Shown here piece after piece: positions 27,401 through 36,744 of a DNA stretch of 64,000 bases. Positions within the stretch are counted from its first letter, which is position 1, and each line of letters starts with the position of its first letter. The notes beneath the pieces are model-generated. The model was not told the origin of the DNA, did no database searches, and was given only the letters and a program-made list of their open reading frames with translations. Made by a program: the position numbers and the translations under genes. The stretch is from CBDCWO01 sp965223405. GTDB lineage: Bacteria; Bacteroidota; Bacteroidia; Chitinophagales; Saprospiraceae. Where the stretch lies: NCBI GenBank assembly GCA_965223405.1, contig CBDCWO010000006.1:992001-1056000 (forward strand), given 5' to 3'.

Positions 27401-28849
27401 ACTGCCGTCATCCAAATCGTTTGCATACAGTCTAGCCCAGCAAGATTCCGGATCCAGTGTTACCTGGGTGATTTCATCACAAACCGGATTTGGAGGTTCA
27501 TTATCGAATACCAATATGGTCTGACAAATCTGCGTAAAGTTTTCGCAGGGATCGGAGACGGTATATTTGACTTGAATATGAGGCCTGGTAAAAAAGAGTC
27601 CGGATTTTGGTATGTACACGTTCACTTTTTTACCGTATTCTATTTCACCATACTGGTGAACCCTTTTACCGGGATGTGAAGGATCAGGATAATCAAATTC
27701 ATAATGCACTTTCATACTCTTTAGTGCAGCTTCCGGATCCGTTTTATTACTTTTTATCACACAATCATTATAAATAGTAGGCCACGAAAGTTCGATATGT
27801 GCTTTACATTCATGAACCTGTGTAACTGCTTCGATAAGCGGTGGAAAATCTTTGCTATAAAATACAACCGGCGCATCTTCATCCTTAATTTTAATCCATT
27901 GTGTACACAGTCGTTCAATTCCGGAACACCAATCCTTGATTTTCCATTCACGCCGAATCTTATAACTTGCTCCACATACTGGCACGACCCAATCAGAATA
28001 CTTAACTACGATATTGCAATGGTCATTATTTTGCATAAGGTATATCGTATCACCATTGATCACCACGGCTGGTGGAGCTACCAATCCAACACTCTTTTTC
28101 GTTACCGGATCAACTATCGGCTTAGGATGGGCGTACCCCTCATCATCATACCATACGTAGTGATCATTCCATAATTTATAATCTGTAAAGACACTATCGG
28201 GTCCGAAATTAATGTCACCAACACAGCAGTCAATAGCCGTATCCGGTGGACAAATCAAGGTGTCCAGATCTGCTCTTTCGATGGAGATTACTTGTGTATC
28301 CCGTACAAAATTTCCCCATAAGTCTTCCGTGTGAACAACCCGGGTCAGTTCCCCTACAAATCGTGGATTCTCATCACAACCATATACATCAAACCGAGTG
28401 TGGATCACTTTAGTTAATAAAGCAAATCCACATCCTTCTACCCCATCAGGGACTTCCGGAATAGGATCAAAACAGCTGATCACAGAATCCGGAGTCAATA
28501 AGGTAGGTGGAAATTTATCTTCCACCAGGACATATCCCCAACATGTATTGTTGGTTAATGGATCAATCACCTTATAAGTTAATTGTTTTCCCATGTATTT
28601 TTCAGTCAATAAATTGTTTGGAATTGGAACCCCGTATGGATCCATCACCATTAATGTAAGACCGGCAAAACATGGTTGGGTATGATCTCCTTGAGCTACA
28701 TCGGCCGGAATCAGTGTACGTTCACATGTAGCATCTAGGGCAATATGTACCAAGTCATTGCATGACAGGTCACAGGTATCTGGCGCTGCCTGACTAAAAC
28801 TGGATATTGCAAATGCAAGGAATACAACGCAGGTAAATATCCTTCTCAT
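24401..28849 (-). CDS. Giant secreted HYR-like protein with T9SS type A sorting domain
   Basis: 1482 residues. Signal peptide (about 1-20, ending SSFSQ). The body is built from Cys-rich HYR/immunoglobulin-like modules, each with a recurring pattern of DNCDD or DECEL-type Cys/Asp motifs, EWKIKDWC or TWKIIDWC, and connecting phrases like VVDREKPEIICIS. About residues 575-830 form a less regular, Leu/Ile/Asp-rich stretch without these motifs. A Ser/Gln-rich linker leads to the C-terminal type A sorting domain (about 1400-1482; YQNRPNPFADRTQIQFYLPE, then KLTVFNIAGKKL, ending ATKKMILLN). It is a T9SS-exported surface adhesin or matrix protein. The partner is unknown. Confidence 0.9.
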   Translation of the reverse strand: MRRIFTCVVFLAFAISSFSQAAPDTCDLSCNDLVHIALDATCERTLIPADVAQGDHTQPCFAGLTLMVMDPYGVPIPNNLLTEKYMGKQLTYKVIDPLTNNTCWGYVLVEDKFPPTLLTPDSVISCFDPIPEVPDGVEGCGFALLTKVIHTRFDVYGCDENPRFVGELTRVVHTEDLWGNFVRDTQVISIERADLDTLICPPDTAIDCCVGDINFGPDSVFTDYKLWNDHYVWYDDEGYAHPKPIVDPVTKKSVGLVAPPAVVINGDTIYLMQNNDHCNIVVKYSDWVVPVCGASYKIRREWKIKDWCSGIERLCTQWIKIKDEDAPVVFYSKDFPPLIEAVTQVHECKAHIELSWPTIYNDCVIKSNKTDPEAALKSMKVHYEFDYPDPSHPGKRVHQYGEIEYGKKVNVYIPKSGLFFTRPHIQVKYTVSDPCENFTQICQTILVFDNEPPNPVCDEITQVTLDPESCWARLYANDLDDGSHDNCDDVHFAVAKMSDIEYWQSYWYEQLAGCLDPYEYDHFKGTIHDLINEWIDLYVFDTYLDLTECGTDSLVLRVYEDLKTPPYDPHVFRGSEHQWFNWYRAPVMRYGGYRCNYVYYYDSLNQYKKFYPPIHCGDIHLAYTIELIEDFLVEVLGAVTAFDFDRLDMTIEQIFQVNSGLDQLDDLLAYLGRQICDNPLDNIFDEGILCFNLEGILENIAPIDLGIDVTLNATNGTVTIIPNGAQPLVGTILAAPSGNTANIQVTNVLQLINLLGYLICFEDDLQKKQQIYNNIAYYPELASFVSLDRNLIHFLYSGVLTKRFHDFPYYNDCMIEVIKDDKTPPVCNAPNDVTAYCDGVPYASYLTLGDEKISWWGAGYAHDICAKSDTLTSPCDFDKSGKQRADIIVGYGHGGYDNFCVSVPWDGGDHGYYGGPQVDHYNYPLCDTRIWGVDGMVHEGDWRPIYCRVWLLLDMYDDPSYGKPNPEKYFGTPEYYDNCWYPTIDSTTEGSLNECGVGVFTRTWTVTDKCENESVCYQRVIIKPRSDFEVVFPEDVVVICDDDNNLSPDRTGTGAPIITDDECELVGISSSDQLLEITSDGCYKILRTWKIIDWCVFDPDVHFRHPDVIVDDRIYAGEDRPCVYRNLKDDGDGYMEYVQVIKVVDREKPEIICISPVVLCDYSENCVPEDVDIDFGDATDNCTPTEELAFRYVIIPEGAADESDYIYGHGKRFTGQLPFGIHDVELTVSDRCGNEASCTTQIALNDCKLPTPYCYEGVATVIMPNSGTVEVWASDLDAGSFDNCTAKEDLYFSFDALGVEPSRIFSCEDIPDGVSNKIEVEIYVWDEGGNADKCVTYILLQDGSGDVCEEDRSNQVVETTSHHVNVVNIQSQRAEMTAQSGSAIEALSLRNKDTEDYILYQNRPNPFADRTQIQFYLPENTNIKLTVFNIAGKKLTGTEGNFNKGLHQYEIQSNQLENSSGVIYYQLKTENFVATKKMILLN

Positions 28850-29303
28850 GAGATAGTTGGTTATGGTTAAAAATTATGGTTTATGGTCTGTATCCAGGTA
28901 AATACAATGCTAATGTAGTATTTTATATTTGGAATATATATATATATGAAAAAAAATTAGATGTTAAATATTTGAAAGTCCAACGTTTAACGGTATGCGC
29001 CAGACATGTAGAGAAAACCAGATCCAATGATCGCCAAAAAAATCAATTATTTGGCAGGAATAATCGAACTCAGGTTATAAAGAATTGAATTATGTCAAGA
29101 AGAAATAAATAGTGAGATTGACATCTAGTCACTTTCGATGAAATTACTTCAATGAGGTCCTTTTAATTTAACACAAATAGACAAACATAGTATTTATCGA
29201 TAATGTTAATCCTAAGTGCAAAGACATTAGACATAAAATGATCCAATATCGTTCAATTCACAGATTATATGGAGCCTATTACTGGAAAATATGACGTTTA
29301 AGG
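28850..29303. other. Intergenic region between two giant T9SS genes
   Basis: 454 bp of AT-rich DNA with an (AT)n microsatellite at about 28936-28948. Both flanking genes are on the minus strand, so it should carry the promoter of the 1482-residue gene. A one-mismatch box (TACATTAG on the minus strand) lies about 65 bp upstream of that start. No RNA gene, ORF or terminator hairpin was recognised. Confidence 0.4.
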
Positions 29304-32300
29304 TTACCGTACCAAAGTGATATCTCCCCGGTAGATAAGGGAGATCCCATCTATAAATGAGACTTCCGCGGCGTATACATATACTCCTGGATTCATGATC
29401 TGATTATTAACACTACCATCCCAATTACCTACACCATCAAATCCGGGACTTAAATTACCTTGTTCAAATAACATGTTACCCCATCGATCGAAAATCCGTA
29501 TATATTTAACCTCTTCGACTCCTGGACCGGTGTAGATCTTAAATAATTCATTTACCCCATCATTGTTTGGAGAAAAAACATTTGGAATAAATACGTTTCG
29601 TCTGGCCCGAACCTGAACCAGCAAATCAGCTGCCTGAATACAACCGGTTGAATCCGTAACCATTAGGGTATAGGTTGTAGTGGTAAGAGGACTTAGATTT
29701 ACAGAGAGGCAGTTAAGATCTAGGCAACTCAGTCTGGATGTTGGATTCCAGGCAAATTCTATAAAAGGTTGGATGCCGGTTACCACCGGATCAATACGTA
29801 CTGAATCTCCCAAATCCAGGACTACTGGATTAGTTCCATAATCAATTTCTATTTCCGGAGGCTCAACCAGAATTAATGTGGTATCCACAAAACACCCCAG
29901 ACGATCTAAAAACCTAAGGCTGTGCTCTCCACTTTCTAAAAACAATGGTTCATCTCCAGGCTGCTCAGGGCCTCCATTTACAGAAACAACATAATCCGTA
30001 GGCGCATTTCCCCCGGTTATGTTTCCAAAAATAATAGTTGCTGCATCACCGAAACATGGTATTGCAGAGATCGTATCGAATGGAACATTGATTGGATTGG
30101 GTCCGGTTAAAAAATGCGATGCTTCTTCCGTGCATCCACGGGCATCTGTTACCATAATTTGATAAAATCCGGTATCCAAGCCAGTAGCTATCAACGTATC
30201 TGATACCCCATCGGTCCACACATAGGTCCTGGGTCCGGTATTTCCTCCAACCACCGAAATGACTATCCTTCCATCATTGCTTTCTGCACAGGTCTCAGGT
30301 TGTGTGTTCAAAGTATCTATACTTACCCTCATGGAGTCAGGTTCGGAAATTGAAACCAGAACACTATCGCTACACATGTTAGCATCTCTTACCAATGCCC
30401 AGTAGGCACCGGCTCCCACCAATCCCAAACTGTCTCCAAATGTCATCGAAGCCGGCCACAATACAGAATAACCTGGTTTTCCCCCTAATAGCTTCAGATT
30501 GACATACCCGTCAGTTAGTCCGTTACAGGAAACGTTGTTTATATTGGTCAAGAGTGTATCCAGCGTAATCGGATTCGGATTAAGAATATTTACTGAATCA
30601 ACCGCATTGCAGTTATTGGCATCCGCTACGGTCACCCTGTGGATTCCAGGAGAAAGTAATTGTGCTCGATCGGTTGTTTCACCGTTATCCCAGGCGTATA
30701 CATAGGTTGGTATCCCATTAGTTACCAATATGGTTGCTGCGCCATCCGAAGAGTCCCAGCATCGGGCAGAATCCACTTGATCGAAGGTCAGAATCATGGC
30801 AGGGGGTTCAATCAAATTGGTATCCGCCACTAATTCAGGGCAATTGTTGGCATCGGTGATCGTCACCGAATAATCTCCTTCACCTACCGATGGAAGCAAA
30901 GGATTGTCAGATCCGTTTACGTGGGACCAGGCATAGCTATGAGGGGCAGTTCCACCCGATACCAACACCGATATACTTCCAGTTGGAACCGGTTCATTTG
31001 CACAAGTCGGATTGGTTACTACAAATGATGCTTGCAGTGGTAATGGCCCCTGTAATTGAGCACTATCCACACCGACACACCCGTCACCGGTGACCGTGAC
31101 ATAGTAGGTTCCAGAACTTAAATTGGTAATAGCATTAGAAGTGGTCCCATTGTTCCAAGCAATTGTGGACAATGTAACCCCGCTACCGGTTGTTATACTA
31201 AGTCCACCATTATTATCTCCAAAACATAAGATCGGATTTGTCGTATCGATTTGAAAATCAATTCTATCTTTTACGACCTGAAACGAGTCTACAAAAGGTC
31301 CACAGCCATTACGATCCGTTACGGACACACTATATAATCCTTCTACCAGATTGGTTGCAACTGAATCGGTGCTAATTCCATTTTCCCAGCTATACTGGTA
31401 AGGGCGGTTTCCTCCGGTCATTTGCAAAAGTATGGCTCCATCCATGCCTGTAGCGGAGCAAGATTCTCCCTGTATCAATGCCTCCAGGGTATCTAACACC
31501 TCCGGTTCCGGCATGTTGAAGAATACCGAATCCCGACATCCGTCGTCGTCCAGAATGGCCAAAATATAGTCTCCGGCAAACAAATTATTAAAACTGTTAT
31601 TCGGATCTCCGGGGATCCCATTGGAAGTCAATCCATTAGGAAATACAATTTGGGTGTTCAAATTTCCCAAGGTTCCCGGATTAGCAGTGATACTTGTATG
31701 TACACTTCCATCTGCATTGCCGTTGCACCTCACCGTATCAAGAGTAAATGAGGTTTGAATGACTTTATCTGCGAGCACAGTTACTGTAGTGGAATCAATA
31801 CATCCATTTTGGTCCGTAGCGGTCACGCTATAATTTCCGGGATCCAGGTTATCCTGAAAGGCAATGGGTGCATTGGGTTGAAACACTCCGGTACTCCACT
31901 GGTAGGAATAGCTTGGGCCTGGTCCAGGTGTCCCTCCCGTAGCCTGAATTCTCAGGGCTCCATCTTCTAGTCCCAGGCAGGTAGCTGTGTTATTCTGAAC
32001 TACATTAAAGCTGATGTCTTCGATCTGGACACTATTAGAGGATATATCGACACAACCATTGGCATCAGTAACCGTAACACTATAATTACCAACTGGCAAA
32101 TTTGTTATTTCGTTGACATTAATGGCTCCATTGCTCCATTCTATCTTATAGGGAGAAGTTCCTCCTTGAGGGCTTACCACCATGGACCCATTCGCATCTC
32201 CCGGGCAAATTGGATTAAATGGAATGGTCTGAATTCTAAAATCTGTTGGAGTGGCAATGAGATCAATGGATTGGATGCGCTGCGCTCCTGTGTTGTCAGT

Positions 32301-33020
32301 AACTGTTACATTGTATGTTCCGGCCGGCAACATTCCGGCGGAATAAGTACCTCCGACCGTCGCTACCGATCCAGAAATGGCCTGAGGGCCGGTCCCGGTG
32401 ATTGTATAAGGTGGTGTTCCTCCAAATACTTGCACATTGATGGTACCTTCCATCAAAGAGCTGGAATAACACGATGAAGGAAAGACGCTAAGATTGGAAG
32501 GGTCGTTGATAGTAAGGTTACAATTATTAAATGTAAAGGGAATTTCATTATCTACAAGATCCGCAAATTCAGGAGGCACAGGACCTTCTTGAATTCCAAT
32601 CGGATAATTTCCAGGAGGTCCTTTCAGAACCAAACAAGCTTCAAAAATCAAAGTATTAGCCGGGAAAGTGGTTCCATTATTAAAATCTGGAGAGATGAAC
32701 ACCACATTAACAAATCCATTATCCGGAAAAGGGGTATAACTATTGGTAAACTCCGGGCTTACGTTGCGCATTATAACCGTATCAACGGCAAAAACATCCC
32801 AATGAAATGAAAATGCGATCGCCAACATATTGCTTGCGCCGGTGATGGTTACCGGTACACAAACCGTGTCGCCAATATTCCCTGAAGTACAGGTTGAATT
32901 GATGGTAATCATTTTTTGACCTGATGAGACAAAACTACACAACAGTAATCCCATCATTATTGCCAGCCCATATCGCATCTTTCTACTTTTCGCCAAAAAA
33001 TTGCAAAAATAGTCGTTCAT
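29304..33020 (-). CDS. Giant surface protein: cohesin-like N-domain, SprB-type repeats, T9SS type B (CHU_C) C-terminus
   Basis: 1238 residues. A Met/Lys-containing start and hydrophobic segment (about 15-35, ending SSGQ) form the signal. Next is a cohesin/adhesin-like beta domain (about 37-165; TCTSGNIGDTVCVPVTITGA). About ten SprB-type repeats of 80-90 residues follow (CNGNADGSV, GGTSPYKIEWSNG, LPVGNYSVTVTDANGC pattern). The last ~90 residues are the gliding-motility-associated CHU_C domain (FIPNVFSPNNDGVNELF, YIRIFDRWGNMLFEQ), a type B T9SS signal. SprB itself is the moving adhesin in flavobacterial gliding; this is a shorter relative in organisation, probably an adhesin. Whether the cell glides is not shown here. 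Confidence 0.92.
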   Translation of the reverse strand: MNDYFCNFLAKSRKMRYGLAIMMGLLLCSFVSSGQKMITINSTCTSGNIGDTVCVPVTITGASNMLAIAFSFHWDVFAVDTVIMRNVSPEFTNSYTPFPDNGFVNVVFISPDFNNGTTFPANTLIFEACLVLKGPPGNYPIGIQEGPVPPEFADLVDNEIPFTFNNCNLTINDPSNLSVFPSSCYSSSLMEGTINVQVFGGTPPYTITGTGPQAISGSVATVGGTYSAGMLPAGTYNVTVTDNTGAQRIQSIDLIATPTDFRIQTIPFNPICPGDANGSMVVSPQGGTSPYKIEWSNGAINVNEITNLPVGNYSVTVTDANGCVDISSNSVQIEDISFNVVQNNTATCLGLEDGALRIQATGGTPGPGPSYSYQWSTGVFQPNAPIAFQDNLDPGNYSVTATDQNGCIDSTTVTVLADKVIQTSFTLDTVRCNGNADGSVHTSITANPGTLGNLNTQIVFPNGLTSNGIPGDPNNSFNNLFAGDYILAILDDDGCRDSVFFNMPEPEVLDTLEALIQGESCSATGMDGAILLQMTGGNRPYQYSWENGISTDSVATNLVEGLYSVSVTDRNGCGPFVDSFQVVKDRIDFQIDTTNPILCFGDNNGGLSITTGSGVTLSTIAWNNGTTSNAITNLSSGTYYVTVTGDGCVGVDSAQLQGPLPLQASFVVTNPTCANEPVPTGSISVLVSGGTAPHSYAWSHVNGSDNPLLPSVGEGDYSVTITDANNCPELVADTNLIEPPAMILTFDQVDSARCWDSSDGAATILVTNGIPTYVYAWDNGETTDRAQLLSPGIHRVTVADANNCNAVDSVNILNPNPITLDTLLTNINNVSCNGLTDGYVNLKLLGGKPGYSVLWPASMTFGDSLGLVGAGAYWALVRDANMCSDSVLVSISEPDSMRVSIDTLNTQPETCAESNDGRIVISVVGGNTGPRTYVWTDGVSDTLIATGLDTGFYQIMVTDARGCTEEASHFLTGPNPINVPFDTISAIPCFGDAATIIFGNITGGNAPTDYVVSVNGGPEQPGDEPLFLESGEHSLRFLDRLGCFVDTTLILVEPPEIEIDYGTNPVVLDLGDSVRIDPVVTGIQPFIEFAWNPTSRLSCLDLNCLSVNLSPLTTTTYTLMVTDSTGCIQAADLLVQVRARRNVFIPNVFSPNNDGVNELFKIYTGPGVEEVKYIRIFDRWGNMLFEQGNLSPGFDGVGNWDGSVNNQIMNPGVYVYAAEVSFIDGISLIYRGDITLVR

Positions 33021-33463
33021 ATTAATTTTCCTATGTTCACAGAATATTAAAATAGTGACCGGAGCAATTTTACCATCCAGCCAAGTTTTCTCCCATATTT
33101 AAATGGTCATAAAAAATTTTAATTAGAATAATTTAGTAAAGCGTACTATCCATCAAGAGGGCTTTCAAAACAATTAAATAGTAAACGACCCATTGTATAG
33201 GTTATTGCTATATTGATTATAATTAATGTGTTAAATAGGATGTTTGTTGTGGGTTGATCGGATTAACCATGCAGTCCATAATTTGTAGTCCCCACTATTT
33301 TGTTTGCACATTTTCCCAAAGCCTTCCAATAAGGCAGAAAATGGTGTAAATGATTCCGGTACTGTCGTTTTAAAAAAAACCAACCCCATTGCTTCGGCTA
33401 GCAATGGGGCTTCCTGTTTGGGATGGTTATTAGTGTTTAAAAGACTCTATCCAAATTAAGATA
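33021..33463. other. Intergenic region upstream of the SprB-repeat gene
   Basis: 443 bp, AT-rich. It holds the terminator of the thioredoxin-SPOR gene (33384-33409) and presumably the promoter of the SprB-repeat gene. No ORF or RNA gene was recognised. Confidence 0.4.
33371..33411 (-). terminator. Intrinsic terminator of the thioredoxin-SPOR gene
   Basis: CCCCATTGCT (33384-33393) and AGCAATGGGG (33400-33409) form a 10-bp stem. On the minus strand the hairpin is followed within a few bases by a run of eight T (plus-strand A-run at 33372-33379). It lies about 55 bp beyond the stop at 33464. Confidence 0.8.
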
Positions 33464-34234
33464 CTATTCCGCTGGAAATGTTTTCACAAATCCATCGATA
33501 CCGGCATTCTTTACTGTTGGCATATAAGCATCAGCTGCATGACGTGAATAAAATTTGCCAACCACAATGCGATACATAACTTCACCGGTTTTTACATTTT
33601 TCTCGTTGATCACAGTTACTGATTGTGAAAATTTGGGTTTAAGTTTTTCTACCTGGCTAAATACATTGGTTGCATCCTTGTATACACCTACTTGGATTCT
33701 ATACACCATGCCAGAGTGAGCGGGAGAAGCCGAATGGGTAGTACGGGGGGTGGCTACTTCCGAAATCGGTTTATGTGATTTTGCATTCGAGGTACGGTTT
33801 GGTTTTACAGTTGCAGCCGACCGATGGTCTTTCAAGATCTTTAGCATTTGACTGGCTGACAGTGATTTTTCATATTTTCCTAATAATTGTCCATTTTCTG
33901 AGAATACTATGATGGTTGGCAAATATTCGACATTGTATTTTTGCTTAAGTGCATGGCCATCGAAGTCCTCAATATTCACTTTTACCGGTACATAATTGTC
34001 TTCAACATAATCAACCAGCTTTCTATTGGTGAATGTATTCTCATCCATCCATTTACAAGGCTTACACCATTCAGCATAAAATTCCAGGAAATAGTATTTG
34101 GACTCAGCTTTTGCTTTTTCTTTTGCAGAAATGATACTCCCGGTAAAGAATTCTACTTTCTTGACAGCTCCATTGCTTGCCAGGACTAAAGCTGCTGTAA
34201 ATAGAAAAGCAGCCATCAAAGTCATCTTTTTCAT
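33464..34234 (-). CDS. Periplasmic thioredoxin-fold protein fused to a SPOR domain
   Basis: Start chosen at 34234 (MKKMTLMAAFLFTAALVLAS, a clean signal peptide); in-frame ATGs at 34243 and 34258 are alternatives. Residues about 25-125 form a thioredoxin-like domain with the CxxC site in FYAEWCKPCKWMDE and the cis-Pro region YLPTIIVF. A basic Ser/Thr linker follows, then a C-terminal SPOR domain (about 180-256; VYRIQVGVYKDATNVFSQVE ... YRIVVGKFYSRHAADAY). SPOR domains bind denuded septal peptidoglycan, so this would place a disulfide or thiol reductase at the cell wall or division site. Monocistronic, with its own terminator. Function is inferred from the domains. Confidence 0.87.
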   Translation of the reverse strand: MKKMTLMAAFLFTAALVLASNGAVKKVEFFTGSIISAKEKAKAESKYYFLEFYAEWCKPCKWMDENTFTNRKLVDYVEDNYVPVKVNIEDFDGHALKQKYNVEYLPTIIVFSENGQLLGKYEKSLSASQMLKILKDHRSAATVKPNRTSNAKSHKPISEVATPRTTHSASPAHSGMVYRIQVGVYKDATNVFSQVEKLKPKFSQSVTVINEKNVKTGEVMYRIVVGKFYSRHAADAYMPTVKNAGIDGFVKTFPAE

Positions 34235-34541
34235 AATAATCATTTTTTGTTTTTGCATTAAATTTTTTTATAACATATAAGCTTCACAAATTCATTGATT
34301 TAAATATGACAAAAACAATACCATTATGTGTAAATATGAATGGAAAGGCAGGATAAATCCGTTTTATACGGTAAATTGTATTTCATATTTATTTGTTTAT
34401 CTGATATTTATACATTTACAATAATATAAATGTTAAATATTTATAATGTGTAAGCTTAAAACAATGGAATCAGGGTAAATGAATCGAATTCTGCATTTCA
34501 AGTTCAAAACTTTCCCTACTTTCGCGATTTAAATAAGAATC

Positions 34542-35543
34542 ATGATTCAAAAAAGAGCCAAAATTACCGGTGTTCATGGATATGTGCCGGATTATATTCT
34601 TACCAATGCGGAATTGGAAACTATGGTGGATACTTCCGACGAGTGGATTAGAACACGCACGGGTATTGAACAACGACATATACTTAAAGAACCCGGTAAG
34701 GCTTCTTCGGACATGGCTGCAGAGGCTTGTAAAGGATTATTGGACCGCACCGACACCGATCCTAGTGAAATTGAGATGTTGATTTGCGCAACAGTAACTG
34801 CAGATATGAAATTTCCAGATACTGCAAATACGATTTCTCATAAAATAGGAGCCTCTAAATCCTGGGGATTTGATGTCAATGCGGCATGTTCAGGATTTTT
34901 ATATGCCCTTACAATTGGCGCAAAGTTTATCGAAACAGGAGTTCACAAGAAGGTACTAGTAGTCGGTGTGGATATGATGTCCTCAATAATAGATTATCAA
35001 GATCGTACTACCTGTGTTATATTTGGAGACGGTGCTGGGGCAGTTTTGCTAGAGCCCACAGATGAAAAACTAGGAGTTATTGATTCCGTATTTTATGGAG
35101 ATGGGGCTGGTCGGGAATACCTCCATATGAAAGCTGGAGGTTCTTTGCATCCCGCATCGGTTGATACGGTCAAAAACAGGGAACACTATGTATGGCAAGA
35201 TGGCCGTCCGGTTTTTAAAGCAGCAATAAAAGGGATGAGTGAAACCATAAATCAGATCATGGAGCGAAACCAAATGTCCCCAGATCAAATCAATTGGATC
35301 GTTCCTCATCAGGCAAATAAACGAATTATTGATGCTGTAGGATCTTTTCTGGATTTCCCTCAGGAGAAAATCATGATAAACATTCAAAAGTATGGGAATA
35401 CTACTGCAGCAACCATTCCGCTTTGCTTTTGGGACTATGAATCCCAATTAAAACGGGGTGACAATCTCCTTCTGACAGCTTTTGGCGGTGGTTTTACATG
35501 GGGAACAACTCTCTTGAAATGGGCTTATGATGGCTCCAATTGA
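34542..35543 (+). CDS. fabH: 3-oxoacyl-ACP synthase III
   Basis: 333 residues, standard FabH length. Catalytic triad visible: Cys in DVNAACSGFLYAL (about 116), His in IVPHQANKRI (about 256) and Asn in QKYGNTTAATIP (about 286). N-terminal ITGVHGYVPDYILTN and DEWIRTRTGIEQRHI are typical. It condenses an acyl-CoA primer with malonyl-ACP to start fatty-acid synthesis in the cytosol. It precedes efp, accB and accC on the same strand, after a gap of 102 bp with its own promoter-like sequence. A near-consensus TACTTTCG box lies shortly upstream of the start, at about 34514. Confidence 0.96.
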   Translation: MIQKRAKITGVHGYVPDYILTNAELETMVDTSDEWIRTRTGIEQRHILKEPGKASSDMAAEACKGLLDRTDTDPSEIEMLICATVTADMKFPDTANTISHKIGASKSWGFDVNAACSGFLYALTIGAKFIETGVHKKVLVVGVDMMSSIIDYQDRTTCVIFGDGAGAVLLEPTDEKLGVIDSVFYGDGAGREYLHMKAGGSLHPASVDTVKNREHYVWQDGRPVFKAAIKGMSETINQIMERNQMSPDQINWIVPHQANKRIIDAVGSFLDFPQEKIMINIQKYGNTTAATIPLCFWDYESQLKRGDNLLLTAFGGGFTWGTTLLKWAYDGSN

Positions 35544-35645
35544 TTTGAGCCAAATGGATGATTTCCATCATCAAGTGCAATAGTTTTCCTACCCATTGCA
35601 TGAAAATATTATCTTTACACCTCAAAAATAATTGGAGTATTAAAT

Positions 35646-36209
35646 ATGGCCAATACCTCTGATATTCGAAATGGTTTGTGTATTGAATGGAACAATGATA
35701 TTTATACCATTGTAGAATTTCAACATGTAAAGCCTGGTAAAGGAAATGCCTTTGTCAGGACCAAGTTGAAAAGTTTAAGCACCGGTAAAGTTTTAGACAA
35801 TACTTTCTCTGCCGGGCATCAAATTTTTCCAGTCAGAATCGAGAGAAGAAAGTTTCAATACCTGTATAAAGATGATATAGGATATCATTTTATGAATACC
35901 GAAACTTATAATCAGGTGTCTATTCCTGAAGAACTAATCGACTACCCACGGTTCCTTAAAGAAGGAGGTGAAGTAGATATTCTATATCATGCCGAGAAAG
36001 AATTACCTTTAAATGTAGAATTACCGCAACATCTGATCGTAGAGATTACATACACTGAGCCCGGAGTAAAAGGTAATACCGCCACAAATGCGCAAAAACC
36101 GGCAACTACAGAGACCGGAGCTAAGATTAGGGTTCCTTTATTCATTAATCAAGGGGATAAGGTGAAAATTGATGTTGCCACCGGATCCTATATTGAAAGA
36201 GCCAAATAA
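35646..36209 (+). CDS. efp: Translation elongation factor P
   Basis: 187 residues in three beta-barrel domains, as in all EF-P proteins. The tip loop reads HVKPGKGNAFVRTKLK, with the modifiable Lys at position 32. The C-terminal domain has the signature TATNAQKPATTETGAKIRVPLF and GDKVKIDVATGSYIERAK. EF-P rescues ribosomes stalled on proline runs. It lies 6 bp before accB, suggesting one transcript for efp-accB-accC. No lysine-modification enzyme (EpmA/EpmB) is in the window. A TATCTTTA box at about 35610 is a likely promoter. Confidence 0.97.
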   Translation: MANTSDIRNGLCIEWNNDIYTIVEFQHVKPGKGNAFVRTKLKSLSTGKVLDNTFSAGHQIFPVRIERRKFQYLYKDDIGYHFMNTETYNQVSIPEELIDYPRFLKEGGEVDILYHAEKELPLNVELPQHLIVEITYTEPGVKGNTATNAQKPATTETGAKIRVPLFINQGDKVKIDVATGSYIERAK

Positions 36210-36215
36210 GCAATT

Positions 36216-36725
36216 ATGGATTTTAAACAAATTTCTGACCTTATTAAACTGGTAAACCGATATAAGTTGGCAGAGTTCAAGCTGAAAGAAAATGATTTTG
36301 AATTGGTCATCAGGTCCGATCGATTTACCAAAGCAAAGTCAGAAGTCAGAAGTCAGCATGTTCCTATCGCCACACCCCAGGTTTTGCCTGTAACTCCTTC
36401 AATCACACCATCGCCTCCAGTACCAGAGGTTAAAGAGAGTCCCAAAAAGGATGAAGATGATAAGGACATTACACCTGATAACCTTATCGAAGTGAAATCT
36501 CCAATGGTGGGTACTTTCTACCGGTCCTCATCGCCCGAGAAGGCTCCATATGTCAAAATTGGAGATGTCATAGAAGTAGGTAGTGTGGTCTGTATCATCG
36601 AAGCTATGAAGTTGTTCAATGAAATTGAATCAGAAGTAAGTGGAAAGGTTGTCAAGATTCTTGCCAATGATGCGACACCTGTTGAATACGATCAGACGCT
36701 TTTTTTGATAGATCCTACCGGATAA
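36216..36725 (+). CDS. accB: Acetyl-CoA carboxylase biotin carboxyl carrier protein
   Basis: 169 residues. An N-terminal helical part (MDFKQISDLIKLVNRYKLAEFKL, shown here only in part) leads to a Pro/Ser-rich hinge (about 55-85) and the C-terminal biotinyl domain (about 92-169) with the biotin-accepting Lys in CIIEAMKLFNEIE (about 132). It carries CO2 as carboxybiotin between biotin carboxylase and carboxyltransferase in the first step of fatty-acid synthesis. It lies between efp (6 bp) and accC (19 bp). Confidence 0.96.
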   Translation: MDFKQISDLIKLVNRYKLAEFKLKENDFELVIRSDRFTKAKSEVRSQHVPIATPQVLPVTPSITPSPPVPEVKESPKKDEDDKDITPDNLIEVKSPMVGTFYRSSSPEKAPYVKIGDVIEVGSVVCIIEAMKLFNEIESEVSGKVVKILANDATPVEYDQTLFLIDPTG

Positions 36726-36744
36726 TCCCTATAGAATAAAAAGT

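Noticed and set aside
27797..28174. Plus-strand open frame of 125 codons inside the 1482-residue gene, and similar antisense frames in other large genes
   Set aside because: These are shadows of strongly supported minus-strand genes with domain evidence; none shows a recognisable motif.
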